Assembly (NCBI GenBank): GCA_947455455.1
Contig: CANGOE010000023.1
Coordinates: 1-36,165, forward strand
Source: Hyphomicrobiales bacterium
GTDB taxonomy: Bacteria; Pseudomonadota; Alphaproteobacteria; Rhizobiales; Beijerinckiaceae
Direction: 5' to 3'
DNA length: 36,165 bases
Part shown: positions 1-8,709 of the stretch, piece after piece
How the letters are laid out: each line of letters starts with the position of its first letter
Numbering within the stretch: the first letter of the stretch is position 1
Position numbers and translations under genes: made by a program
Notes under the pieces: generated by a model
What the model saw: only the letters and a program-made list of their open reading frames with translations
What the model was told of the DNA's origin: nothing
Databases searched by the model: none

Positions 1-1
1 C

Positions 2-757
2 AAGGAATCGGTGTTCCTCGGACTTGGTGAAGCCCGTCAGGGCGTGCCTGCTCCTTGGCATCCCTACTTCCCCGGTGAAGAACATGCCAAGAAATATACC
101 GGCTATGATCTCGCCAAAGCCAACAAGATGCTCGACGATCTGGGCCTGAACAAGCGTGACGCACAGGGCATCCGCCTGTTGCCGAGCGGCAAGCCTGCGA
201 CCCTCGAAATCTCGGTTGTGCCTGCCTTCGGTGCCTGGCCGGATGTGGCCCAGCTGGTCGCCAAGGATTGGGAAAAGGCCGGTATCAAAACCATTGTGCA
301 GATCCGCGAACGCGCTTTGCACTTCAAGATGCGCGATACCAACGAGCTGATGACCGAAATCTGGAACGATGACACCACGGCCTTCCCGTTTACCGGCAAT
401 GCCAAGGTTGACGTCCGCAATTCGGTGATCCTGACTTTGGGCCCGCTCTATGGCCAGTGGTTCAACACCAAGGGCAAAGAAGGGCAGGAGCCAACTGCCG
501 AAATCAAGAAGATCATCGAGTTGATCGACCATGCCCGCACGGTCGGCACCGAAGGTCAGATCAAGGACGCTCAGGAACTCTACAAAATCTGGGCTGATCA
601 GATCTATGAAATCGGCATTGTCGGCCTCACCCCGATGATTCAGGGCGTGGTTGTCGTCAACAACAAGATGAAGAACGTTCCTGCACAGTTGGGCAATGAT
701 TGGCCCCTGCGCACGCCGGGCAATGCACGCCCTGAACAGTTCTATTACACCCGCTAA
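2..757 (+). CDS. ABC transporter family-5 solute-binding protein, C-terminal part
   Basis: This is the C-terminal portion (about 251 codons) of an extracytoplasmic solute-binding protein of the SBP_bac_5 type (DppA/OppA-like), cut by the left edge of the window. The frame is open from base 2, and the GTG at 11 is internal, not a start. Visible family features are the ACAKANKML-like segment (YDLAKANKMLDDLGL), typical of the region where these proteins read 'D...A..LL...G', followed by a 'LEI.......A...V.....KAGI' lobe-crossing segment. Such proteins bind a peptide, sugar or opine in the periplasm and pass it to the permease pair encoded next. The gene heads an operon with two permeases and two ATPases. 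The signal peptide and most of the ligand pocket lie outside the window, so the ligand cannot be inferred from this part. Confidence 0.9.
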   Translation, partial: KESVFLGLGEARQGVPAPWHPYFPGEEHAKKYTGYDLAKANKMLDDLGLNKRDAQGIRLLPSGKPATLEISVVPAFGAWPDVAQLVAKDWEKAGIKTIVQIRERALHFKMRDTNELMTEIWNDDTTAFPFTGNAKVDVRNSVILTLGPLYGQWFNTKGKEGQEPTAEIKKIIELIDHARTVGTEGQIKDAQELYKIWADQIYEIGIVGLTPMIQGVVVVNNKMKNVPAQLGNDWPLRTPGNARPEQFYYTR

Positions 758-773
758 AACATGTTTGCTTCCT

Positions 774-802
774 GCACGCGCTGTCATCCCGACAGTGCGT
801 GC
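774..802 (+). other. intra-operon hairpin between binding-protein and permease genes
   Basis: GCACGCGCTGTC (774-785) pairs with GACAGTGCGTGC (791-802) around the loop ATCCC, giving 12 pairs including one G-T wobble. No T run follows, so it is a poor intrinsic terminator. Hairpins at this place in transporter operons often protect the binding-protein mRNA and dampen permease expression; that role is inferred here. It also buries a GTG at 799, which argues that the permease starts at the ATG at 829. Confidence 0.6.
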
Positions 803-828
803 GGGACCTTTTGGGATGCGAGAACTTT

Positions 829-1815
829 ATGGCCCGTTTCATCATTCAACGATTGATGCTGTTGCCGCTGTTGATGGTGATCTTCTCGATCATGATTTTC
901 GCGATTGTGCAGGCACCACCCGGTGATTTTCTCACCTCCTATGCGGCCACGCTGGCTTCGTCCGGCTCCTCTGTGAGCATGGAACAGCTCGAAGCCCTGC
1001 GCCAGCAATACGGGCTCGATCAACCGATCCCCGTGCAATATTACCGCTGGATGGTGTCGCTGTTGCATGGCGATCTCGGCCTGTCTCTCGAATATCAGCG
1101 CCCCAATATCGAATTGATCGGCGAGCAATTATGGCTGACGCTGGCTCTGGCTGTGTTCAGCTTTGTGCTGACCTGGCTGATTGCCATTCCGGCAGGCATC
1201 TATTCGGCAACCCATCAACGCTCGGTGCTCGATTATGTGCTGACCGTGTTCAATTATGTGGGCGTTGCAACCCCCAATTTCATGCTGGCTCTGGTGCTGA
1301 TGTGGGTGGCCTTTTCCTATTTTGATCTCAGTGTCACCGGCCTGTTTTCCGCCGATATGGCCGGACAGCCCTGGAGCTGGGCAAAATTTGTCGACCTGTT
1401 GAAACATGTCTGGTTGCCAGCCACCGTGCTGGCCATTGCCGGCACCGCGCGTCTGACGCGTGTGATGCGGGCCAATCTGCTGGACGAGTTGAACAAGCCC
1501 TATGTCATGACCGCGCGTGCCAAGGGCATGTCGGAATGGCGCGTGGTTCTGCGCTATCCTGCCCGTCTGGCGTTCAATCCTCTGGTCAGCACCATCGGCT
1601 GGTATCTGCCGCAGCTGTTCTCCGGCAGTCTGATTGTCGCCACCGTGATGAACCTGCCCAATATCGGCCCGTTATTGCTTCGCGCGCTGGTCAATCAGGA
1701 CATGTATCTGGCAGGTGCGATTTTGCTGATCTATTGCTTCCTGACCATCGTCGGCACGTTGTTGTCGGATATTTTGCTGGCGGTTCTCGATCCGCGCATC
1801 CGGATGGGGCAGTAA
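829..1815 (+). CDS. ABC transporter permease, DppB/OppB type
   Basis: Inner-membrane permease of 328 residues, the usual length for DppB/OppB-type subunits. It begins MARFIIQRLMLLPLLMVIFS, the characteristic N-terminal membrane helix of the family. A periplasmic stretch of about 65 residues with the family-typical 'LRQQYGLDQPIPVQYYRWM' follows, then the TM core. The EAA loop that docks on the ATPase is visible as 'RAKGMSEWRVVLRYPARLAFNPL'. A GTG at 799 would add ten residues but lies inside a hairpin; the ATG at 829 gives the canonical N-terminus. It ends one base before the next permease gene, indicating translational coupling, and pairs with that product to form the channel. Confidence 0.92.
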   Translation: MARFIIQRLMLLPLLMVIFSIMIFAIVQAPPGDFLTSYAATLASSGSSVSMEQLEALRQQYGLDQPIPVQYYRWMVSLLHGDLGLSLEYQRPNIELIGEQLWLTLALAVFSFVLTWLIAIPAGIYSATHQRSVLDYVLTVFNYVGVATPNFMLALVLMWVAFSYFDLSVTGLFSADMAGQPWSWAKFVDLLKHVWLPATVLAIAGTARLTRVMRANLLDELNKPYVMTARAKGMSEWRVVLRYPARLAFNPLVSTIGWYLPQLFSGSLIVATVMNLPNIGPLLLRALVNQDMYLAGAILLIYCFLTIVGTLLSDILLAVLDPRIRMGQ

Positions 1816-1816
1816 C

Positions 1817-2956
1817 ATGAGCACCCCGCAGACCAAACCTGTCGACCCGATCATCGAAACCGAATCACTGGTCGAAGAACGCATTTCGGTGGCTTCCAAC
1901 TGGACCCTGGTCTGGTGGCGGTTTCGCAAGCATCATCTGGCCATGGCCAGTGCGGCCATTCTGATGGCGCTTTATGCCATTGTGCTGTGCCCCGATTTCT
2001 TCTCGACACAGGACCCCGAATTCACCGAGGCGCGGCAGGCTTTCATCCCTGTTCAGGGAGTGAATTTCTTCGATGAGGGCCGGTTGGATCCATGGGTCCC
2101 CGCCATTGTCGGCAAGCGCAATCCCGTGACCCTCAGAATGGAATGGCGCACCGACCCTTCGCAAAAGGTCCGCGTCGGCTTTTTTGTGCCGGGCACCGAA
2201 TACAAGGTTCTGGGCCTGTTCAAGAGCAACCTGCATCTAATCGGTTCGCGTGACCAGAGCCAGCGGATTTTCCTGCTGGGTTCGGACAGGTTGGGCCGTG
2301 ACCAATGGTCCCGCATCATGCATGGCACACAGACATCCATGACCATCGGTCTGGTGGCGGTGACGTTGAGTGTGATCCTCGGTATCGTCTTGGGCGGTAT
2401 TTCCGGCTATTTCGGCGGTTGGATCGACCAGTTCATCCAACGATTGATTGAATTGCTTCAATCCGTGCCGACCATTCCGGTCTGGCTGGCCCTGTCAGCG
2501 GCTTTGCCGCGTGAATGGACGCCGATCCAGGTCTTCTTTGCCATCACCATCATCCTGTCGCTGATCGGCTGGACCACTTTGGGCCGCGAGGTGCGAGGGC
2601 ATTTTCTGGCGTTGCGCGAGGAAGATTTCGTGCTGGCCGCCGAGCTTGCGGGCTGTTCGCGCGCCCGTATCATCCTGCGGCACATGGTGCCGACCTTCTT
2701 GAGCCATATTATTGCGACCTCCTCGCTGGCGATCCCTGCGATGATCATCAACGAGACCTCATTGTCCTTCCTCGGGTTGGGCATCAGACCGCCCGCGATC
2801 AGTTGGGGCGTGTTGTTGCAAGAGGCGCAGAATATCCAGACCCTGGCGCTTGCGCCGTGGTTGCTCATTCCGGGCCTGTTGGTGATCGTGGCGGTGCTGG
2901 CCTTCAATCTGGTCGGCGACGGTCTGCGCGATGCCTCCGATCCCTACAGCAAGTGA
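1817..2956 (+). CDS. ABC transporter permease, DppC/OppC type with long first periplasmic loop
   Basis: Second channel subunit, 379 residues, longer than the roughly 280-310 usual for DppC/OppC. A cytoplasmic N-terminus of about 45 residues leads into a first helix (HHLAMASAAILMALYAIVL). A periplasmic segment of roughly 100 residues follows before 'LLGSDRLGRDQWSRIMHGTQTS', the conserved entry to the permease core. The EAA loop reads 'AAELAGCSRARIILRHMVP'. The C-terminus 'FNLVGDGLRDASDPYSK' is classic for the family. The extra periplasmic length occurs in a subset of these permeases and may contact the binding protein; this is inference. Confidence 0.92.
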   Translation: MSTPQTKPVDPIIETESLVEERISVASNWTLVWWRFRKHHLAMASAAILMALYAIVLCPDFFSTQDPEFTEARQAFIPVQGVNFFDEGRLDPWVPAIVGKRNPVTLRMEWRTDPSQKVRVGFFVPGTEYKVLGLFKSNLHLIGSRDQSQRIFLLGSDRLGRDQWSRIMHGTQTSMTIGLVAVTLSVILGIVLGGISGYFGGWIDQFIQRLIELLQSVPTIPVWLALSAALPREWTPIQVFFAITIILSLIGWTTLGREVRGHFLALREEDFVLAAELAGCSRARIILRHMVPTFLSHIIATSSLAIPAMIINETSLSFLGLGIRPPAISWGVLLQEAQNIQTLALAPWLLIPGLLVIVAVLAFNLVGDGLRDASDPYSK

Positions 2957-2963
2957 GATCATC

Positions 2964-4013
2964 ATGACGGCTCCATTGCTCTCGGTGCGCGATCTGCATG
3001 TGACATTCGGCCTTGATGAAGGCTCTGTGCGTGCGGTGGATGGCGTGAGTTTCGATGTTCTTCCCGGACAGGTTGTCGGGATTGTCGGTGAAAGCGGGTG
3101 CGGCAAAAGCGTCACCATGCGCTCGATCCTGCAATTGGTGGACGAGCCCGGGCGGATCAAGCAGGGAGAGATCCTGTACCGCATGCCGGGCGTTGACGGA
3201 CAGCCCGAGACTGTGGTCGACCTGACCAAACTGGCCAAACGCGGGCCGCAAATGCGCGCCATTCGCGGTGCCGAAATTGCGCTGATCCCGCAAGAGCCTA
3301 TGGCGGCCTTCAGCCCGGTCCATACGGTGGGTGACCAGATCATCGAGGCGATCCAGTTGCATCACCGCCAGTGGCGGCCCGATGGCAGTGGCCTGAGCCG
3401 TGCCGAAGCCCGCGAGATCGTGGTCGATCTGTTCCGCGATGTCGGTATTTCGATGCCGGACCAGCGCGTCGATGCCTATTCGTGGCAGTTGTCGGGTGGT
3501 TTGCGCCAAAGGGCGATGATTGCCATGGCCTTGTCCTGCAAGCCGCGCCTGCTGATTGCCGACGAGCCGACCACCGCGATTGACGTGACCACGCAAGCGC
3601 AGGTGCTGGCTTTGTTGCGCGAGTTACAGCGCAAATACGGCACGGCCATTATCTTCATCACGCATGATCTGGGCGTGATCGCGCAAATGGCCAATTCCGT
3701 GGTGGTCATGTATCTGGGCCGCGTGGCGGAGCAGGGGCCGGTGGATGCGATTTTCCATGCCCCCAAACATCCCTATACCCGTGCCTTGTTGCGCTCGATC
3801 CCCAGCATTGTCGGCCAGACACAGGTGGCCCTGCCCACGATTGCAGGCACCTTGCCGCATCCGTTCAATCGCCCGTCGGGCTGTCCCTATCATCCCCGCT
3901 GTGACGAGCGCAAAGGGCCTGAATGTGCCGCCCGCGTGCCCAGTTTGAAGCCGGTGGATCAGGGCCAGTCGGTCAGTTGTTTTCTCCATCACGACAGTTC
4001 GGACACACAATGA
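2964..4013 (+). CDS. ABC transporter ATP-binding protein, DppD/OppD type
   Basis: Cytoplasmic ATPase of 349 residues. Walker A is GESGCGKS, the signature is LSGGLRQR, Walker B is [12 protein letters not shown], and the switch histidine is in [10 protein letters not shown]. The C-terminal oligopeptide-transporter extension has the Cys-containing segment [15 protein letters not shown] that characterises this family and carries an iron-sulfur cluster in some members. An in-frame ATG at 2931 lies inside the preceding gene; the ATG at 2964, eight bases after that gene's stop, is the better start. It forms a heterodimer with the following ATPase. Confidence 0.92.
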   Translation: MTAPLLSVRDLHVTFGLDEGSVRAVDGVSFDVLPGQVVGIVGESGCGKSVTMRSILQLVDEPGRIKQGEILYRMPGVDGQPETVVDLTKLAKRGPQMRAIRGAEIALIPQEPMAAFSPVHTVGDQIIEAIQLHHRQWRPDGSGLSRAEAREIVVDLFRDVGISMPDQRVDAYSWQLSGGLRQRAMIAMALSCKPRLLIADEPTTAIDVTTQAQVLALLRELQRKYGTAIIFITHDLGVIAQMANSVVVMYLGRVAEQGPVDAIFHAPKHPYTRALLRSIPSIVGQTQVALPTIAGTLPHPFNRPSGCPYHPRCDERKGPECAARVPSLKPVDQGQSVSCFLHHDSSDTQ

Positions 4014-5041
4014 CGGCCTCACATTCGGTGGATACCAAACAGCCGCTTTTGCAGATCCGTGATTTGCGGAAATTTTTTCCGATCACAGCAGGCGTGTTCA
4101 ACAAAACAGTCGGTCATGTCCGCGCGGTCGATGATGTCAGCTTCGATGTGTTCGAGGGTGAAACTCTGGGACTGGTGGGCGAAAGCGGTTGCGGCAAAAC
4201 CACGACGTCGCGTTGTATCCTGCGGGCGGTCGATCCGACATCGGGGCAAATCCTGTTCCGGCGCAAGAATGACGAGATCGTCGATCTTGCCAAGTTGACC
4301 CGCGAGGAATTGCAGCCCTTGCGGGCTGAAATCCAGATGATTTTCCAGGATCCGTTCGGCTCGCTCAATCCGCGCATGACGCTGTTTGACAATGTCGGCG
4401 AACCTTTGCTGGTCAATGGCATGACCAATCGTGCCGAGCGCACCGATCGGGTGGCCGATTTGCTGAAACTGGTCGGATTGCGGCCCGAATTCATGCATCG
4501 CTTTCCCCATGCTTTCAGCGGTGGCCAGCGCCAGCGCATCGGCATTGCCCGTGCATTGTCGACCAATCCGCGCCTTGTGGTGGCGGATGAGCCGGTCTCG
4601 GCGCTTGATGTGTCGGTGCAGGCGCAGGTGCTCAATCTGTTGCTGGAATTGCAGAAGCGGCTGGGTCTGACCTTCTTGTTCGTGGCGCATGACCTGTCTG
4701 TGGTGCGCCATATTTCGGATCGTGTCGCAGTGATGTATGTCGGCCAGCTGGTCGAGCTGGCTCCGACCAAGACGCTGTTCAGCCGTCCGCGCCATCCCTA
4801 TACCTCGGCCCTGATGCGGGCGGTTCCGGTGCCTGATCCTCGGATTCCGGTGGGTGAGGTGACGCTGAAAGGCGAAGTGCCAAGCCCCGCCAATCCGCCG
4901 ACCGGATGCTATTTCCATCCGCGGTGCCGGTTTGCGACCGATCGTTGCAAGGTCGAAGCGCCTGCGTTGCGCGAGCCGACACCGGGACATTTCGTGCGGT
5001 GCCACTTTGCCGACGAGCTTGATCTGACCACAGCCTTCTAA
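4010..5041 (+). CDS. ABC transporter ATP-binding protein, DppF/OppF type
   Basis: Cytoplasmic ATPase of 343 residues. Walker A is GESGCGKTT, the Q-loop region is [14 protein letters not shown], the signature is [10 protein letters not shown], Walker B is [12 protein letters not shown], and the switch histidine is in FVAHDLSVV. The C-terminal extension carries [14 protein letters not shown], the matching Cys-rich tail. The ATG at 4010 overlaps the stop of the preceding ATPase gene in an ATGA junction, so the two are translationally coupled. This completes a five-component importer (binding protein, two permeases, two ATPases). Confidence 0.93.
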   Translation: MTASHSVDTKQPLLQIRDLRKFFPITAGVFNKTVGHVRAVDDVSFDVFEGETLGLVGESGCGKTTTSRCILRAVDPTSGQILFRRKNDEIVDLAKLTREELQPLRAEIQMIFQDPFGSLNPRMTLFDNVGEPLLVNGMTNRAERTDRVADLLKLVGLRPEFMHRFPHAFSGGQRQRIGIARALSTNPRLVVADEPVSALDVSVQAQVLNLLLELQKRLGLTFLFVAHDLSVVRHISDRVAVMYVGQLVELAPTKTLFSRPRHPYTSALMRAVPVPDPRIPVGEVTLKGEVPSPANPPTGCYFHPRCRFATDRCKVEAPALREPTPGHFVRCHFADELDLTTAF

Positions 5042-5056
5042 CCACGGAGCCGCCTG

Positions 5057-6295
5057 ATGGGCCACACGGATGTTGATGCGCAACTGGCCGTTTGGCGCAG
5101 TGTCTATGTGACAGCCAATCGCGGCACGCTGGACTGGATGCTGGATCGCCCTGCCTTGCGCGGGGCTTTTCTCAACACCAAAATGAACCACATCACCGGG
5201 CGTGATTTTACCCCTGCCGATGGCTGGAAAGGTCCGCAAACGATCCTGGGCTGGATACAGGGGCGTGGTCTCGAGGCTCTGGTAACCCATGCCTCGTTTT
5301 TCGATCACGAGGATGCGGCCTATGCCGAAAAGCTGGACCTTGCGGGACGGCGGTTGTTCGAGGCACTTTCAGAATTGTATGCCCGGACCTGCAAAGGCTT
5401 TTTTGCCTATGACGAGGCCCTGAACCCCGTTTATCCCGATGCCGAGGGGCAGTTGCATCCGCAATCGGTGGAACCGGACCTGTCGACCTTTTCAGACATC
5501 TTTATCGTGAAAGGGCTTCTGGCCGCCGCCTTGCGCTATGACCGTGCCCAAGTGCCGGCCTATCTGAAGGCCCTGCACAAGATTGTGTCGGATATCGAGG
5601 CCAAGCGCTTTGTCAGCAACGAGCGGCAAAGGCTGGGGGCCGAGGCCGTGGCCAATGAACCGGGTGATTATGGTCCGCGGATGATCATGGTCGGCGGCGC
5701 CTCGATGCTCAAACGTTTCGGCCTTGGCGCGGAAGCCGCCTTCGGCGCCCGTTTTATCACCCATATCCTGAAGACCCATCAGGCGATGAGCGCGGCGATC
5801 TCTGCCCCTGTTCTGGTCGATCTGCCCGGCCATCCCGTCTGCAATCCCGGCCATGCGCTGGAATTTTCGGGCTTCGGGCTGGAATTTTTAGGCGACGAGG
5901 CCGATGCCGCAACGCTTGCCGCATTGCAAAGCCTGCTGAAAAACCATTTCGCGCTCGGTTTTTCACCGCCCGGTATCAGGCTCAAAGTCGACAGCCTGAC
6001 AGGGGAAAGCCTGTCGCCCTATTTCCCGTGGTGGTCGGTGGCCGAAACCATCCGTGCCGCCGCTCTGGGTTTCGAACATGGGCATGATGGCGCGATGCTG
6101 GCGATCTGGCGGCAGTGCCATGAGGCCTTTTTCAACGGCTATTGGCGCACATCCCCCGCCATCGCCTATCAGACCAAAACCATTGATGGTCCTGTTGATT
6201 TCGTTCCTTCCACCCCTGATCTCGATCCCGGCTATCATACAGGCATGAGCCTGTTGACGGCGATCGAGGCCATTGACCGTATTTCTCATTCCTAA
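5057..6295 (+). CDS. probable AGE-family (alpha/alpha)6-barrel sugar epimerase/isomerase-like protein
   Basis: A 412-residue soluble protein with no signal peptide. It looks like the N-acylglucosamine 2-epimerase superfamily: about the right length, alternating helices, a GRGLEAL segment near residue 72, NPGHALEF in the middle (compare the PGH.LEW motif of that family) and PWWSVAETIRAA further on (compare WW.QAE). These regions supply the barrel-centre histidine, glutamate and tryptophans in known members. It follows the transporter by 15 bases and precedes a Gfo/Idh/MocA oxidoreductase by 11, which fits a sugar-processing step after import. The exact reaction, and whether it is an epimerase, isomerase or hydrolase, cannot be told from sequence alone. 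Confidence 0.6.
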   Translation: MGHTDVDAQLAVWRSVYVTANRGTLDWMLDRPALRGAFLNTKMNHITGRDFTPADGWKGPQTILGWIQGRGLEALVTHASFFDHEDAAYAEKLDLAGRRLFEALSELYARTCKGFFAYDEALNPVYPDAEGQLHPQSVEPDLSTFSDIFIVKGLLAAALRYDRAQVPAYLKALHKIVSDIEAKRFVSNERQRLGAEAVANEPGDYGPRMIMVGGASMLKRFGLGAEAAFGARFITHILKTHQAMSAAISAPVLVDLPGHPVCNPGHALEFSGFGLEFLGDEADAATLAALQSLLKNHFALGFSPPGIRLKVDSLTGESLSPYFPWWSVAETIRAAALGFEHGHDGAMLAIWRQCHEAFFNGYWRTSPAIAYQTKTIDGPVDFVPSTPDLDPGYHTGMSLLTAIEAIDRISHS

Positions 6296-6306
6296 AAGGC
6301 CAGACT

Positions 6307-7338
6307 GTGACAAAACCTCTCGGATTAGCCATTATCGGCTTGGGCATGGCGCATAAGCCGCATGTCGAAGCCCTGCGCAACCTGTCCCACAAAGTGTCGA
6401 TCGTGCATTGCTTTGCGCCCTCGGAAAGCCGGCGCGCGGCCTTTTCAAAACAGCACCCCGACCTGCCGATGGCCACGTCGCTGGAACAGGTTTTGGGTGA
6501 CCCCAAGGTCGAGATGGTGCTGATCCTCACCCCGCCATGGTCACATCATGAATTGGTGGCGGCCTGTGCCAAAGCGGGCAAACATGTCCTGCTGGAAAAG
6601 CCGCTCGATGTCACGGCCCAACGCGCCCAACAATCGGTTGCGCTGATGGAGCAGGCCGGTTTGAATTTCGGCGTGGTGTTCCAGTTCCGCTTCAGGGCCG
6701 CATCGATCGCCTTGCGCGAGATGCTGGACAGCGGTGCGCTGGGCGAGTTGATCTCCGGCTCGGCCTCGATCCGCTGGTGGCGGTCGCCCGAATATTATGC
6801 CGAGCCGGGCCGTGGCATGAAAGCGCGCGATGGTGGCGGGGTCTTGCTCACGCAGGCCATCCACACGCTGGATTTGTTCATGAGTCTGGCAGGGCCGGTG
6901 TCCAAGGTGTCGGCGATGGTCAAGACAACGCCTTTGCGCACCATCGACACCGAAGATCTGGTGGCCGCGGCGGTGGAATTCAAAAACGGAGCGATCGGCA
7001 CCATTGATGCCACAACCGTCTCCTATCCCGGCCAGCCGGAGCGGATCGAACTGGCCTGCACCGAGGCCACGGCGATTTTGGCGGCCGAGGAATTGACCGT
7101 CTATTTCAAGAACGGGCAGGTGGTCACCACGCAAGGGGCCTCCGGCAATGGCGGCGGGGCCGATCCGATGGCGTTTTCCTGTGCGGCCCATCAGGCGCTA
7201 ATCGAGGATTTCGTCGATGCGGTGCGCGAGGGCCGTCCGTCGCGGTGCAGTGGTGCGGAAGCCGCCAAGGTTCACACTTTGATCGAGGCCCTGCTGGAAA
7301 GCGGCGCGACCCACCAGCAGGTTCAACTTTCCCTGTAA
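6307..7338 (+). CDS. Gfo/Idh/MocA-family NAD(P)-dependent oxidoreductase
   Basis: A 343-residue cytoplasmic dehydrogenase starting with GTG. The N-terminal Rossmann fold shows LAIIGLGMAHKPHVEAL near residues 5-20. The hallmark EKP motif is in VLLEKPLDVTA. The C-terminal substrate domain contains GGGVLLTQAIHTLDLF, which carries the catalytic-region histidine and aspartate of the family. Members oxidise or reduce sugars, inositols, amino-sugars or their acids. It is the last gene of the transporter operon and supports a carbohydrate substrate. It is followed by the hairpin at 7351-7376, which may also stop transcription from this side. Confidence 0.9.
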   Translation: MTKPLGLAIIGLGMAHKPHVEALRNLSHKVSIVHCFAPSESRRAAFSKQHPDLPMATSLEQVLGDPKVEMVLILTPPWSHHELVAACAKAGKHVLLEKPLDVTAQRAQQSVALMEQAGLNFGVVFQFRFRAASIALREMLDSGALGELISGSASIRWWRSPEYYAEPGRGMKARDGGGVLLTQAIHTLDLFMSLAGPVSKVSAMVKTTPLRTIDTEDLVAAAVEFKNGAIGTIDATTVSYPGQPERIELACTEATAILAAEELTVYFKNGQVVTTQGASGNGGGADPMAFSCAAHQALIEDFVDAVREGRPSRCSGAEAAKVHTLIEALLESGATHQQVQLSL

Positions 7339-7344
7339 AGACAC

Positions 7345-7376
7345 AAAAAAACCACTGGCCCAACAAGGCCAGTGGT
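7345..7376 (-). terminator. intrinsic terminator of the M20 amidohydrolase gene (possibly bidirectional)
   Basis: ACCACTGGCC (7351-7360) and GGCCAGTGGT (7367-7376) form a perfect 10-bp stem with a 6-base loop. Read on the minus strand the stem is followed directly by a run of T (complement of the A run at 7345-7350). It therefore fits a rho-independent terminator for the minus-strand gene ending at 7401. On the plus strand no T run follows, so termination of the transporter operon here would be weaker. Confidence 0.85.
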
Positions 7377-7400
7377 CAAAACCCTTAGTGGTCAGAGCCT

Positions 7401-8555
7401 TCAGGTTTGGAGACTGCGCTCGGCGACGGTCGCCAGCACCGCCGCCCCATAGGGTGTGCAGGCATCGTTGAAATCATAGGCAGGGTTGTGCAACTGCGCG
7501 GAATCGCCATTGCCGACCTGAATATAGGCCCCCGGCACTTTTTCCATCATGAAGCTGAAATCTTCCGAGCCCATGGTCGGCGGCTTTTTGCGGTCGACAT
7601 TGCTTTCGCCCACCAGCAGTGCGGCTGAATCGGCAATCATGTCGGTCGGGCCCGCATCATTGATCAGGGGCGCGAAGATCACGCGGAAATCGACCTCGGC
7701 GGTGGCTCCGAACCCTTCGGCAACCCCTTTGGCAATCCGCTTCATATTGGCCTCGATTTTGGCCATGACATCCGAGTTGAAGGCGCGGGCCGTGCCGGCA
7801 ATGCTGGCCGATTCCGGTATGACATTATAGGCCTCGCCCGCCACGATCCGGGTGACGCTGAGCACGGCGGTCTCCGATGGCGGCACATTGCGCGACAGGA
7901 TCGATTGCAAAGCGGTCACAATATGGCTGGCCACCAGAACCGGATCGACGCTGACCTCGGGTCGTGCGCCATGGGCGCCTGTGCCCGTGATCTTGATGTC
8001 GAAAAACGCACCTCCTGCCGAGGACGGCCCCGGCGAGATGCAATATTTGCCGATTTCAAGGCCCGGCCGATTGTGCAGGGCATAGATCGTGTCACACGGA
8101 AAACGCTCGAACAATCCGTCATCCAGCATGGCGAGCGCACCGCCAATGCCTTCTTCGCCCGGCTGGAAAATCAGGTTCACGGTGCCGTTGAACTCGGCTT
8201 GCGACAGATATTTGGCGGCGGCCAGCAACATGGTGGTATGGCCGTCATGGCCGCAGGCGTGCATTTTGCCCGGTGTCTGGCTGCGATAGGGCAGGTTGGT
8301 CATTTCATCCATCGGCAGGCAATCCATATCGGCGCGCAACCCGACCCGTTTGCCGCCGGTGCCTTTGCGGATCACCCCGACAACGCCGGTAACACCCACG
8401 CCGCGATGGACCTCGATGCCCCAGCTTTCGAGCTTTTTGGCGACAATATCGGCGGTGCGGTGTTCTTCCAGCCCCAATTCGGGGTGGATATGGAAATCAC
8501 GGCGAATGGCGGTCATTTCCTCGGCATAGGTCTTGATGGTCTCTAACGCACTCAT
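7401..8555 (-). CDS. M20-family amidohydrolase (hippurate / N-acyl-amino-acid hydrolase type)
   Basis: A 384-residue cytoplasmic metallohydrolase of the M20D type (HipO, AbgA, IAA-amino-acid hydrolase relatives). Metal-site motifs in order are HPELGLEE (24-31), ADMDCLP (75-81), MHACGHDGH (98-106), with the ligands Cys101 and His103, GEEG (133-136), and the distal LHNPAYDF. The Cys in place of Asp in ACGHDGH is typical of the M20D group. These enzymes cleave N-acyl or N-aroyl amino acids. The start is the ATG at 8555, preceded by AAGGACAAG; an upstream in-frame extension to 8621 lacks a matching ribosome site. It is transcribed alone and ends at a strong terminator, divergent from the binding-protein gene at 8710. 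Confidence 0.9.
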   Translation of the reverse strand: MSALETIKTYAEEMTAIRRDFHIHPELGLEEHRTADIVAKKLESWGIEVHRGVGVTGVVGVIRKGTGGKRVGLRADMDCLPMDEMTNLPYRSQTPGKMHACGHDGHTTMLLAAAKYLSQAEFNGTVNLIFQPGEEGIGGALAMLDDGLFERFPCDTIYALHNRPGLEIGKYCISPGPSSAGGAFFDIKITGTGAHGARPEVSVDPVLVASHIVTALQSILSRNVPPSETAVLSVTRIVAGEAYNVIPESASIAGTARAFNSDVMAKIEANMKRIAKGVAEGFGATAEVDFRVIFAPLINDAGPTDMIADSAALLVGESNVDRKKPPTMGSEDFSFMMEKVPGAYIQVGNGDSAQLHNPAYDFNDACTPYGAAVLATVAERSLQT

Positions 8556-8709
8556 GGTCTTGTCCTTGTCGCTGTCATGATGGTTGAGACGCATCAAAGG
8601 CGATATCGGGCCGTGACGCAACCCGTGTCGCGACCTGTATTGATTGCCATTGCCTGCAGGGTGAGGGTGTGACAGGATTCACGTCAAAGAACTTTTGAGG
8701 GGAAACACA

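Noticed and set aside
4019-5308. A 429-codon minus-strand open frame
   Set aside because: It is the shadow of the DppF-type ATPase gene, which carries all ABC motifs on the plus strand.
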